Positions 10,816-19,443 of a stretch of DNA of 64,000 bases are shown piece after piece (the first letter of the stretch is position 1; each line of letters opens with the position of its first letter). Made by a program: the position numbers and the translations under genes. This stretch comes from Synechococcus sp. PCC 7502 (GTDB lineage Bacteria; Cyanobacteriota; Cyanobacteriia; Pseudanabaenales; Pseudanabaenaceae), in contig NC_019702.1 in the NCBI RefSeq assembly GCF_000317085.1, forward strand, positions 3,006,394 through 3,070,393. Reading direction: 5' to 3'. The notes below the pieces were generated by a model that saw only the letters and a program-made list of their open reading frames with translations, was not told the origin of the DNA and searched no databases.

Positions 10816-10928
10816 AATGGTATGAACCCTGGGGCAAGCCTTGACTGTTATTCCGCCCCAAGGGGCGGGGCATTTACACTCTTTCTCGAATAAATACAGC
10901 CTTTTGAGGGATTGTGTAGTACGGGTTT

Positions 10929-10962
10929 AGGGGTGAAACCCCTGCGTGGGGCGCAGCCCCAC
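10929..10962. repeat. Twin-hairpin intergenic repeat, copy 1
   Basis: Two perfect hairpins lie back to back: AGGGGT-GAA-ACCCCT (10929-10943) and GTGGGGC-GCA-GCCCCAC (10946-10962). Flanking AGGGAT (10907-10912) and ATCCCT (10973-10978) are inverted around them. A similar twin hairpin with different stem bases occurs at 57995-58030. Confidence 0.7.
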
Positions 10963-11111
10963 ACCCCACTGTATCCCTTGATTGTTCAACAAGCTGTAAA
11001 TATAATTATTTAGAGTTAAAGATGAAAGACCTGCCAAACCTATGTCACTTTAACATGGGGGACTAAGATGCCATAGTCATGGAACTATTGACAAGGAATC
11101 AAAGGTTACTA

Positions 11112-11224
11112 AGTAGGTAAACATAAGTAATCTAAAAATAGAAAGGGTCGCAGGGCGAAGCCCCGTAATAGTTTTTAGTTTTTCTGCTCTCAAAAAGTGT
11201 TTACTTTTCTTTGGATTACCTACT
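11112..11224. repeat. MITE-like element with short inverted ends
   Basis: A 113-bp unit has 9-bp perfect inverted ends (AGTAGGTAA at 11112-11120, TTACCTACT at 11216-11224) and a central hairpin GGGC-GAA-GCCC (11153-11163). The inner flanks are also loosely inverted (GTAATCTAAAAAT against the complement of TCTTTGGATTAC). It codes for nothing. No target duplication is evident, so insertion is inferred from the ends only. Confidence 0.45.
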
Positions 11225-11404
11225 GACAGGAAATATCAGAACAAAAACCAGTAAAAATGATAAAATTTGTCCATGCTTCTCTACATTAAGTGCGACCTTT
11301 GTTACCTTTGCTGAAAGGAGATTTTCTTGATCTTGCGTAATCGTAAGACTAGTTGAGGAGCAATTTTATTCATTGCAAAATTAATAAATAGGATTTAAGT
11401 ACTT

Positions 11405-12319
11405 ATGACTTTTTCAACTCATATAAGCGTTATTATTTGTACTCACAACCCTCGACCAAATTATCTAAGCCGTGTGTTACAGGCGCTTGACTCTCAAACC
11501 TTATCTAAAGAATCGTGGGAGTTATTATTAATTGATAATGCCAGTGAAAAGATACTTTCAAAAGAAATTGATATAAGTTGGCATCCCAACTCTCGTCATA
11601 TTCGAGAGGAACAATTAGGTTTAACTCCTGCAAGATTAAAAGGGATAAAAGAATCAGTAGCTGAAGTTCTGGTATTTGTGGACGATGATAATATTTTAGA
11701 TACAGATTACCTAGAAGCTGCCTTAAAAATAAGTAAAGATTATCCCTTTATTGGGGCATGGGGTGGGAAAATTAGACCTGAATTTGAGGAAGTACCTCCA
11801 GATTGGACAAAACCCTACTGGCCACTATTGGCACTTAGAAATTTTGATAAGGATCAGTGGTCAAACCTGATTCACCAAAATAATACAACTCCCTGTGGAG
11901 CAGGGTTGTGTGTGCGTAAAATTGTGGCTGAGAAATATGTGGATTTAGTAAGTCAAGATAGTAGAAGAGCTAATCTTGATCGTAGAGGCAATTTATTAAC
12001 ATCTTGTGGTGATACAGATTTAGCTTTTACTGCTTGTGATATTGGTTTGGGTACGGGACAGTTCATATCTTTGGGATTAACTCATTTAATTCCAGCAAAT
12101 CGCGTTCAAGAGGAGTATTTACTCAAACTCGTTCAAGGAATCGCTTATTCAGGGACTATTTTGGCAGCACTATGGGGAAAATACCCAAATCAAGCATGCA
12201 GAAGTCAAAAAATATTTCAAAGTTATACGCGCTTGCGAATGCCATCCCGAAATAGACATTTTTATGATGCATCAGAAGAAGGTAAGAACTTAGCTTTAAA
12301 AGAAATTGCCAAGTGGTGA
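11405..12319 (+). CDS. Glycosyltransferase family 2
   Basis: The 304-residue protein begins with the GT-A nucleotide-binding fold (ISVIICTHNPRPNYLSRVL), has LLLIDNASE near 41-48 and a metal-binding FVDDDN at 91-96. GT2 enzymes transfer a sugar from a nucleotide donor to a growing glycan at the cytoplasmic membrane face. No membrane segment is obvious. It is the first gene after the repeat-rich gap and probably heads the glycosyltransferase operon. Sugar and linkage cannot be predicted. Confidence 0.88.
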   Translation: MTFSTHISVIICTHNPRPNYLSRVLQALDSQTLSKESWELLLIDNASEKILSKEIDISWHPNSRHIREEQLGLTPARLKGIKESVAEVLVFVDDDNILDTDYLEAALKISKDYPFIGAWGGKIRPEFEEVPPDWTKPYWPLLALRNFDKDQWSNLIHQNNTTPCGAGLCVRKIVAEKYVDLVSQDSRRANLDRRGNLLTSCGDTDLAFTACDIGLGTGQFISLGLTHLIPANRVQEEYLLKLVQGIAYSGTILAALWGKYPNQACRSQKIFQSYTRLRMPSRNRHFYDASEEGKNLALKEIAKW

Positions 12320-12399
12320 GATGTTTCACGTTGTAAAATTGCCATTAATCAAAAATAAGTACTATCCTTATTAAATTCTTAAAATCATCTGATATATCC

Positions 12400-13332
12400 A
12401 TGAAAGTTTCTGATTTACCTAGAATTAGCATAATTACTCCATCTTATAATCAAGGATATTTTATTGAGGAAACTATTTGCTCTGTCTTAAATCAAAACTA
12501 TCCAAATCTTGAATACATCATTATTGATGGGGGTAGTTCAGATAATACAGTTGAAGTTATTAAAAAGTATGAAAAGTATTTAACTTATTGGGTAAGCGAG
12601 TCAGATCGCGGACAGACTCACGCAATTAATAAAGGATTAGCTCTAATTACAGGAGATATTTGGAGTTATCTTAATAGTGACGATTTGCTATGTCCAGGAT
12701 CATTACAGCGAATCGCAGAGGTTTTCCACGATCCTCAAGTTAATTGGGTTGGTGGTGTTTCCAGTATTATCCAAGATAATCAAGATCGAGTAATAGGCTA
12801 TATTGAACCTAAAAATCCTTCAAATATAATAGATTATTTATTACCTTGGAGTCGTAATATACAGTATCTTTTTCCCTGTTCTAATGTTTGTTTTATGCGA
12901 AAAGAAATATTAGAAAAATGTGGTTTTTTTGATGAAACTTATAACTACGGGATGGATATTGAATATTACATAAGAAGCATTTTCATAGGTAACTTTTTCC
13001 CATATTTCATTACTGATATCTTAGGAAAATGGCGATGGCATTCTGAAAGTAAAACAATGAAACTAGGATTAGCTTTTGGATTCAGATCTGATGAAATTAA
13101 AATGGCTAATCAATATAAAGAATATCTAGATTTGCCTAACAAACAAAAATTAGAACTGGAAATTCTTGTGCAAGAGAAATGGATAGTCCTTAGAAAAGCA
13201 GGTTTTTATAAACAAGAGGGATATAGGAATAAAGCATTCATTTACTTATTTAAAAATCTCAAAACCTATCCTTCACTAATCTGGTTTCGCCCTTGGATAA
13301 GTGCAATTGGAAAATTAATTTTGGGGTTGTAA
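12400..13332 (+). CDS. Glycosyltransferase family 2
   Basis: A second GT2 protein, 310 residues. It has ISIITPSYNQGYF at about 9-21, IDGGSSDNT at 42-50, SDRGQTHAINKGL at about 68-80 and the metal-binding LNSDD at 91-95, the classic pattern of family 2 inverting transferases of polysaccharide loci. It lies 80 bp after the previous GT2 and 21 bp before the acyltransferase gene, in the same direction. Base composition is more AT-rich than the housekeeping genes, common for glycan loci and compatible with horizontal exchange. Donor sugar unknown. Confidence 0.9.
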   Translation: MKVSDLPRISIITPSYNQGYFIEETICSVLNQNYPNLEYIIIDGGSSDNTVEVIKKYEKYLTYWVSESDRGQTHAINKGLALITGDIWSYLNSDDLLCPGSLQRIAEVFHDPQVNWVGGVSSIIQDNQDRVIGYIEPKNPSNIIDYLLPWSRNIQYLFPCSNVCFMRKEILEKCGFFDETYNYGMDIEYYIRSIFIGNFFPYFITDILGKWRWHSESKTMKLGLAFGFRSDEIKMANQYKEYLDLPNKQKLELEILVQEKWIVLRKAGFYKQEGYRNKAFIYLFKNLKTYPSLIWFRPWISAIGKLILGL

Positions 13333-13353
13333 TCATTATTTATACTATATCTC

Positions 13354-14451
13354 ATGAAAAGGTATTTAGAACTTGATAGTCTTAGAGGGTTAGCTGCATT
13401 TGCAGTATTTGTAACTCACGCATTTGGTTTAATTTGGAATACCTCAATTAAAATTCCCATTCTCAGCTTTATACTGGACTCAATCTCGCCCATTCAAATA
13501 TTATGGAATGGTTCCGCAGCAGTAGATTTCTTTTTTGTACTTAGTGGATTTGTATTAGCTTTACCTTTTTTATCTCAGAACAAGCAAGTTAACTATCTGG
13601 ATTTCTTGAAAAGGAGATGTTTTCGTATCTATCCTACATATTGGATTGCAATGTTAATCGCTGTATTTATGAGGTTATTCTATGAGCATGGTAGTTTATT
13701 CGGCTTGAGTGATTGGATTAATGATTATTGGCAAGATGTGCTTACTACAAAGGAAATTATTAAACAAACAATCTTACATATCTTCTTAATTACTCCATTT
13801 CTAGAACCTGATACAAGGTTAATAAATCCTGTGATTTGGACTCTAAGTGTGGAGCTTAGGATATCCCTAATCTTTCCATTTTGTATTATGTTAATGTCTA
13901 CAATAGATAAAAAGAGAGTTAGTGTATTGTATAGTTTGATTATGTTTACCCTGTCTAATATATTTTCTCTATTATTTCCTTATTTTACCTATCTACCAAT
14001 ATTTATAATAGGCGGTCTTACATGTCTATATAAAGATCAATTATTAATGTTTTTAGAAAAATACTCAAAAATCAGTTTTATTAAATACTATTTTTTAATA
14101 TTAGGATTATATTTGTATGGCTCAAGATATTTTTTAAGCTATGTCAATGACTATGGACAACATATCATATCAGCTATTGGTAGCTGCTTGTTAATACTGA
14201 TCTCTATCTCAACTTATAAAGTATCAAGATTTTTATTGTTATCTCCTTTACAATTTATGGGAAAAATATCATATAGCTTTTATCTGATACATTTACCAGT
14301 TATGATTTTTGTATCATCTTTTGTATATCCCTTGACAAAATCAGTATTATTATGTTGGATGGTTTCCCTTATAATATCTATCATCACTGCTTATTTGCTA
14401 GGAATCATGGTTGAAATCCCCTCTCAAAAACTAGCTAAGAAGCTATCATAA
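13354..14451 (+). CDS. Acyltransferase family 3 (membrane O-acyltransferase)
   Basis: A 365-residue integral membrane protein with about ten hydrophobic segments. The start, RYLELDSLRGLAAFAVFVTH, is the hallmark of the acyltransferase-3 family, including the catalytic-region His at the end of the first segment; FFVLSGFVLALPF follows. Members O-acetylate exported sugars or peptidoglycan at the plasma membrane. Placement between glycosyltransferase genes predicts modification of the locus glycan. The gene is notably AT-rich. It ends 11 bp before the next gene, so is part of the same operon. Confidence 0.88.
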   Translation: MKRYLELDSLRGLAAFAVFVTHAFGLIWNTSIKIPILSFILDSISPIQILWNGSAAVDFFFVLSGFVLALPFLSQNKQVNYLDFLKRRCFRIYPTYWIAMLIAVFMRLFYEHGSLFGLSDWINDYWQDVLTTKEIIKQTILHIFLITPFLEPDTRLINPVIWTLSVELRISLIFPFCIMLMSTIDKKRVSVLYSLIMFTLSNIFSLLFPYFTYLPIFIIGGLTCLYKDQLLMFLEKYSKISFIKYYFLILGLYLYGSRYFLSYVNDYGQHIISAIGSCLLILISISTYKVSRFLLLSPLQFMGKISYSFYLIHLPVMIFVSSFVYPLTKSVLLCWMVSLIISIITAYLLGIMVEIPSQKLAKKLS

Positions 14452-14462
14452 ATAAAAAAATT

Positions 14463-15365
14463 ATGGGTGTATTAGGTAAATTTGCATTAAAGATAAAACA
14501 AAAATATGAACATGGTCTAAGAGCAGCTTACTATCGAGATAACGTAAGATACAAAATTCTTAATACTAAGCCCATTACTAATACAACAGATCAAACTACA
14601 GAAATTCATGTCCTTACTTATACTAACGACTGGCTGAATTTAATTTGGGCATTAAAATCTTTTTATTATTTTTCCAAACGGCAGTATGCTTTATGTATTC
14701 ATGAAGATGGTAGTTTGACTAGCGAAAATATTGCTACCTTGCAATTTCATTTTCCTAATGCAAGAATTATTACTAGAAATGATGCTAATAAAGAAGTTCT
14801 GGAACAACTAAAATCTTATCCCCGTTGCCTGGGACTAAGGAAGACTAATAATTTGTCACTTAAAGTATTTGACTTTCTTTTATATTTACAAAGCGATCGC
14901 TTACTGCTTCTGGATAGTGATATTTTATTTTTTCAAGAGCCTATTGACTTACTTCATCGGATTGAAAATTCAGACTATATTCTTAATACCCTCAATGCTG
15001 ATGTAGATAGTGCATATACAGTTAAACCAGAAGTAGTAAAAAGTCATCTTGGTTTTGATTTAGCTCCAAGGGTAAACTCGGGGCTAGGATTAATTCATAA
15101 AAGTTCATTAAACCTGCAATGGATAGAAGAATTTCTAGCTTTACCAGATATCATTGGACATTTTTGGCGGATTGAACAAACTATTTATGCTTTGTGTAGT
15201 TCTCGTTTTGGGGTAGAGCTTTTACCACCAGCATACGACGTACATTTAGAAGGAAGTATTAATGGGTCTCCTTCTCGCCACTATGTAGGAAAAATTCGAC
15301 ATTTGATGTACAGCGAGGGAATTCGCCATTTAGTACAAAATGGATTTCTTAAGGAGTTACAGTGA
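14463..15365 (+). CDS. Putative glycosyltransferase (DxD type)
   Basis: The 300-residue protein carries LLLLDSDILFFQEP around the DSD at 151-153, a GT-A metal-binding motif typical of GT8/GT24-like enzymes, after an HVLTYTNDWLNLIWALKS start. Later NSGLGLIH and HFWRIEQTIYAL resemble acceptor-side segments of such transferases. I cannot place it in a named family with confidence. It is in the polysaccharide operon: 11 bp after the acyltransferase, and its TGA overlaps the start of the next gene (TGATG), indicating translational coupling. Confidence 0.7.
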   Translation: MGVLGKFALKIKQKYEHGLRAAYYRDNVRYKILNTKPITNTTDQTTEIHVLTYTNDWLNLIWALKSFYYFSKRQYALCIHEDGSLTSENIATLQFHFPNARIITRNDANKEVLEQLKSYPRCLGLRKTNNLSLKVFDFLLYLQSDRLLLLDSDILFFQEPIDLLHRIENSDYILNTLNADVDSAYTVKPEVVKSHLGFDLAPRVNSGLGLIHKSSLNLQWIEEFLALPDIIGHFWRIEQTIYALCSSRFGVELLPPAYDVHLEGSINGSPSRHYVGKIRHLMYSEGIRHLVQNGFLKELQ

Positions 15366-16468
15366 TGAGTTCTGTCCACTCTCCCGCAGAACCTATTAAA
15401 GTTTTAATGATGCCAGATTACAGGGTCATTAATCCCTATCAAGAACTTTTGGCTAAGGCATTAGAAAATCATGGAGTGAATGTATCAATTCCACTTGGTT
15501 ATCTTAGGGTATTCCCTATTTTTAGGGCTATCAAGTCTAGCGGAGAGAATATTAGCATTCTCCATCTACATTGGTTAAGCCCTTATCTGAAGGGACAGAA
15601 TACGCTAACAAAGATAACTTATGCTGTTAAGTTTGTAATTGATATTCTAATTACTAAATTAGCAGGGGTAAGACTAGTCTGGACAATTCATAATTATTTA
15701 TCCCATGATTCTAAGTTTCCAAATATTGAGAGATTTACTCAACAAGTTTTAATCAAGTTGGTGGATAAAGCTATTTTCCATAGTTCTTCAGCCCTTCAGG
15801 ATTTTACAAAAATTTATAAGTTTGATATTTCAAAAGCTGAAGTTATACCTCATGGACACTACAGAGGGGTTTATAGTAGCAAAATTGACCAAACAGAAGC
15901 CAGAAAATTTTTAGAACTCCCACTATCTGGGCGGATTTTCCTAAACTTGGGAGTGTTGCGACCCTATAAAGGTATTGAAAGCCTTTTACAAGTCTGGCAA
16001 GAAAACGGTGAATTTTCAAAAGAAAATACCCTTTTGATTGCGGGGAAAGCATTAGATCAAGAATATTTACAAAAATTGACCAAATTGGCTGCTTCTATGA
16101 ATGGAGTTATTATTCGCCCCAGTTTTGTAGAAGATAGTAGAATACATCTTTTTTATAGTGCTGCTGATGTGGCGGTATTGCCATTTGAGAAGATTTTAAC
16201 ATCTGGCAGTCTGATTTTAGCGATGTCTTATGATAAATCGATCATAGCTCCTCGTAGTGGTAGCATAGTTGAAACTTTAGGTGCAGCAAATTGGCTACTT
16301 TATGAATGCCAAGATAATCAAGGATTAGTTAAATCATTAAAAGCAAGTAATGAAATTGATTTGAATCAATTAAGCGATTTGGTGAGAAATGAATGCGATA
16401 AATTATCATGGGATGATATTGGTATCAAAACTAAGCAGCTTTATAACAAATTATTGATAGTTTCTTAA
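15365..16468 (+). CDS. Glycosyltransferase family 4-like
   Basis: A GT-B type glycosyltransferase of 367 residues. LHLHWLSPYLKG and VWTIHNYLSHD lie in the N-terminal domain; the C-terminal nucleotide-sugar domain has FLNLGVLRPYKGIESLL, LLIAGKALD and LPFEKILTSGSLILAMS, equivalent to the family-4 donor-binding region. I take the ATG at 15365, which overlaps the upstream TGA, over a GTG one codon earlier. A single base separates its stop from the next gene. It would add a sugar with retention of configuration; the donor is unknown. Confidence 0.85.
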   Translation: MSSVHSPAEPIKVLMMPDYRVINPYQELLAKALENHGVNVSIPLGYLRVFPIFRAIKSSGENISILHLHWLSPYLKGQNTLTKITYAVKFVIDILITKLAGVRLVWTIHNYLSHDSKFPNIERFTQQVLIKLVDKAIFHSSSALQDFTKIYKFDISKAEVIPHGHYRGVYSSKIDQTEARKFLELPLSGRIFLNLGVLRPYKGIESLLQVWQENGEFSKENTLLIAGKALDQEYLQKLTKLAASMNGVIIRPSFVEDSRIHLFYSAADVAVLPFEKILTSGSLILAMSYDKSIIAPRSGSIVETLGAANWLLYECQDNQGLVKSLKASNEIDLNQLSDLVRNECDKLSWDDIGIKTKQLYNKLLIVS

Positions 16469-16469
16469 T

Positions 16470-17657
16470 ATGATAAATATTGGAATAGTTGGTTGTGGCT
16501 ATGTATCTGATTTATATGCAAAAAACTCAAGATCATATTCAAATCTGAGGATTAAAGGGGCATTTGACTTAAATCCACTGAACCGAGAACGCTTCTGTCA
16601 ATACCATGGAGTTACCCCTCACCAAACGATGGAATCATTATTAGAGGATCAATCGATTCAATTAATATTAAATTTAACTAACCCTCGTAGTCACTATGCA
16701 GTGTCTAAATCCTGCCTAGATGCTGGTAAGCATGTATATACAGAAAAACCTGTTGATATAGATATTTCCCAAGCAAAAAACCTAGTGAACTACGCAAACA
16801 CGAAGGGTTTACGGATTGGTTGCGCTCCTTGTAACCTGCTTGGGAATACTGTTCAGACCGTATGGAAAGCTGTGAACGAAGGACAGATCGGTAAAGTACG
16901 CCTGATATATGCTAACTATGATGACGGCATGATTGCCCCTCAGATGCGTCCGTGGGAGTGGCACAATAGCTTCGGAGTACCATGGCCTGCTAAAGATGAG
17001 TTTGAAGTAGGCTGTACCTATGAGCATGCAGCTTATTTCTTATCTTGTCTTAATGCCATATTTGGTCCAGCTCGCTGTGTAACTTCTTTTTCCTCTTGCC
17101 AAATTCCTGATAAGGGCATAGTTGTTGAGTCAATGGCACCAGATTTTAGTGTTGGCTGTATTGAATATGATGATGGCGTTGTGGCAAGGGTAACCTGTGG
17201 TCTAGTTGCTCCGCAAGATAAGTCATTATTGATTGTGGGTGATGACGGTTATCTTTTTGTTCGTTACCTTCGCAATGATACAGAACCAGTTTTTTTACGT
17301 AGAAATACTATTCCTGTAAATGTGAAGCGTGTTGAGAATATGGTTAATCGGATTCGCTCTAAACTAAAAAATTTTGAGCAATTTATCCCTTGGCCCATTG
17401 ATGAGTTTCAGATATATGAAAGACTGCCTTTTGCATTACCGCAGTCAATCGTTCAAGCATCTGTAGATAAACGTGTAGACTTTATGCTTGGACCCAATGA
17501 GATGGCTAATGCAATTCTAGAAGGAAGAAATCATAGGTTGTCAGGAGATTTTGGCATTCATTTACTAGAGCAAATTGAGGCTTTGCAGCATCCAGAACGC
17601 TTCAACTACAAGCGCAAAATTGAGACAACTTTTTTACCCATAGAACCCTTACCATAG
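16470..17657 (+). CDS. Gfo/Idh/MocA family oxidoreductase
   Basis: The 395-residue protein has an N-terminal Rossmann motif (IGIVGCGYVSDLY, residues 4-16) and the family EKP motif (TEKPV at 91-95), then a C-terminal beta-sheet domain. These enzymes oxidise or reduce sugars and sugar nucleotides using NAD(P). The position one base after the GT4-like gene strongly suggests a role in making a modified sugar for the glycan. A second, divergent family member follows after 52 bp, which suggests sequential or reversible steps, for example oxidation then reduction. Substrate is inference only. Confidence 0.87.
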   Translation: MINIGIVGCGYVSDLYAKNSRSYSNLRIKGAFDLNPLNRERFCQYHGVTPHQTMESLLEDQSIQLILNLTNPRSHYAVSKSCLDAGKHVYTEKPVDIDISQAKNLVNYANTKGLRIGCAPCNLLGNTVQTVWKAVNEGQIGKVRLIYANYDDGMIAPQMRPWEWHNSFGVPWPAKDEFEVGCTYEHAAYFLSCLNAIFGPARCVTSFSSCQIPDKGIVVESMAPDFSVGCIEYDDGVVARVTCGLVAPQDKSLLIVGDDGYLFVRYLRNDTEPVFLRRNTIPVNVKRVENMVNRIRSKLKNFEQFIPWPIDEFQIYERLPFALPQSIVQASVDKRVDFMLGPNEMANAILEGRNHRLSGDFGIHLLEQIEALQHPERFNYKRKIETTFLPIEPLP

Positions 17658-17709
17658 ATTTGAAGACTATTGCTAAATTCTTATTAACTTAAGTTAGGAA
17701 ATATCATCA

Positions 17710-18747
17710 GTGCAAAAAATTGAGAGAAATCAAATAATTAAATGGGGAATTCTAGGCACAGGAAAGATTGCCGAGCAGTTTGCTGAACAATTAGTTAAAA
17801 TTAAAGCCGCTAAGTTGATAGGAGTAGCATCTAGGCAGTTTGAGAATGCTCAAAAGTTCTGTCAGAAGTTTGAGGGTGTAAAAGCACATAATAGTTATGA
17901 ATCTCTGTGCCAAGATATAGAGATTGACGTTGTTTACGTCTCTACTCCAACTCATATGCACTCTTATCATTGTCATCTTGTATTAGACGCAAATAAAGCT
18001 CTTCTGTGTGAGAAACCCTTTACCTGTAGTTACGACGAAGCTCTAGCTGTTATTCGCAAGGCTCAGCAGAAACAACTTTTTTGTATGGAAGCAATGTGGA
18101 TGCGTTTTAACCCTTGTATTCAGATGGCTAAACAAGCAATTGATGAAAATAAGATTGGGAATATCCGCACGTTACATGCTGAACTTGGGTATCAAAAAGA
18201 CCCGAATCTTTTAGATACTCGATTGAAAGGTCGTGGAGCTTCTCTTGCGTTTGGTTGTTATACAGTTTCCTTAGTCATATATTTTTTTGGCAAACCAGAT
18301 ACCGTATCTTCACATATCATTCCCAATTCTCAAGGAGGTGATGAAACTGGGGCATTGCTGCTTAACTATCCAGATAAAGTTGCCAGTGTGTTTTACAGTG
18401 AAGGTGCTACTTTATCCAATAAGGTTTCTATCTATGCTCAAGAAGGTAGCCTGCATATTGATGACTCATTTATAAATGCCCCTTCTCTTGATATTGTTAG
18501 CCTGAAGGATATTCAATCACGATCTATTACTGAGCGGTTACAAATTAGACTTAATAGAATATTTAATAAAATAAATTCGATTATTAATCACGGTAATTCT
18601 GTTAATAAATATAATAATATTGGCTTTCGATCTGAAGCGGAAGAAGTGATTAAATGCTTATATTTAGGATTACTAGAAAGTAAAACTATGCCTTTAAATG
18701 AGACGTTGTCTACCCACCATATTTTAGATCGAATCTTAATTTATTAG
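17710..18747 (+). CDS. Gfo/Idh/MocA family oxidoreductase
   Basis: This 345-residue protein starts at a GTG. It has WGILGTGKIAEQFAEQL (residues 12-28) for NAD(P) binding and CEKPF at 100-104, with MEAMWMRFNP following, a pattern shared with trans-dihydrodiol / glucose-fructose oxidoreductase-like members. It is the last gene of the polysaccharide locus; beyond it lies a decayed response-regulator gene on the other strand. Its sequence is quite unlike the preceding oxidoreductase, so it is not a recent duplicate. Substrate unknown. Confidence 0.85.
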   Translation: MQKIERNQIIKWGILGTGKIAEQFAEQLVKIKAAKLIGVASRQFENAQKFCQKFEGVKAHNSYESLCQDIEIDVVYVSTPTHMHSYHCHLVLDANKALLCEKPFTCSYDEALAVIRKAQQKQLFCMEAMWMRFNPCIQMAKQAIDENKIGNIRTLHAELGYQKDPNLLDTRLKGRGASLAFGCYTVSLVIYFFGKPDTVSSHIIPNSQGGDETGALLLNYPDKVASVFYSEGATLSNKVSIYAQEGSLHIDDSFINAPSLDIVSLKDIQSRSITERLQIRLNRIFNKINSIINHGNSVNKYNNIGFRSEAEEVIKCLYLGLLESKTMPLNETLSTHHILDRILIY

Positions 18748-18839
18748 AGCATTCACTAATTTGAGTTATCGAGGTAAATAATCTTAATTAGTTATGGATT
18801 TGTATTCTTAAATGTACCTTTTGGGTCTCAACAGAATTG

Positions 18840-19374
18840 TTACTGAAAAAATGCTGAAGATGCTAGTTGTTTGAGGCATTGAGTTAATTCTTCTTCGACA
18901 AAGGGTTTACTAAAGTATGCTGCTGCGCCTAGGCTTAAAACTAATTCACGATGTTTATCTCCACTAAGAGAAGTAAGTATAGCTACAGGTAAGTTCTGGA
19001 GGCAGGGATCATTCTTGATCTGTGTAAGCAATCCATAGCCATCCAGTCGGGGCATTTCTACATCTGATAAAACCACATTTACTGAAATAGTTTAGCGATC
19101 GCTTCTTCTCCATCCTTTGCCTAATCTACTTTAAATCCAGCTTTTTTTAGGAGCAATGCTAGGTAACGACGGACATTAATGGAATCATCTACGACTAGGA
19201 TAGAATTTTCGGAGGTAGGAGAACTAATTTCTTGTTTATTAGTAGGCTTTGAGGGACTAGAATTTTGTCCGAAGATTTGCATATTTAAAATGGGAACAGT
19301 TTGCCCGTTAGCAGCGATCGCAACCCTAATTTCAAAGCTTACTGATAAATTCAAAGATTCTGAATCTAATTGCT
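18840..19374 (-). pseudogene. Decayed C-terminus of a hybrid CheA-type histidine kinase
   Basis: Reading on the minus strand from about 19372, the fragment shows a CheW-like tail (RVAIAANGQTVPILNMQIF), a linker, and a response-regulator receiver domain: SILVVDDSINVRRYLALLL, then a TAG at 19121-19123 where Gln is expected, then AKDGEEAIAKLFQ, then a frameshift near 19080, and VVLSDVEMPRLDGYGLL through YFSKPF to a stop at 18840. The Asp phosphoacceptor (SDVEMP) remains. The kinase core is missing, with galT on the far side. One nonsense change, one frameshift and a truncation make this a clear relic. Confidence 0.82.
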
Positions 19375-19430
19375 AAGGCGTAGTAGTTGTTTGTTAACCT
19401 TAGGTATATTGGAACTTAATCTTACAGATT

Positions 19431-19443
19431 GGAGAACTTAATG
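19431..19443 (+). promoter_or_regulatory. Ribosome binding site fixing the galT start
   Basis: GGAG at 19431-19434 lies six bases before the ATG at 19441. This spacing favours that ATG over an in-frame TTG at 19429. Confidence 0.6.

Larger units (their letters stand above)
10816..11404. other. Repeat-rich intergenic region without a gene
   Basis: These 589 bases between the IS and the first glycosyltransferase hold no convincing open reading frame. They contain a GC-rich hairpin (CCGCCCC at 10853-10859 against GGGGCGG at 10862-10868), a twin-hairpin repeat (10929-10962), and a MITE-like unit with AGTAGGTAA/TTACCTACT ends (11112-11224). A GAAAGGAG at about 11312-11319 is too far from the next ATG at 11405 to serve it. 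A promoter for the glycosyltransferase operon presumably lies in the last 150 bases, but I cannot define one. Confidence 0.6.

Noticed and set aside
9909-10820. Target-site duplication around the IS
   Set aside because: The bases flanking the inverted repeats (AAA on the left, AAT on the right) do not match as a direct repeat of the expected length.
10853-10868. CCGCCCC/GGGGCGG hairpin as a transcription terminator
   Set aside because: No T-run follows it, and it lies just outside the IS among other repeats.
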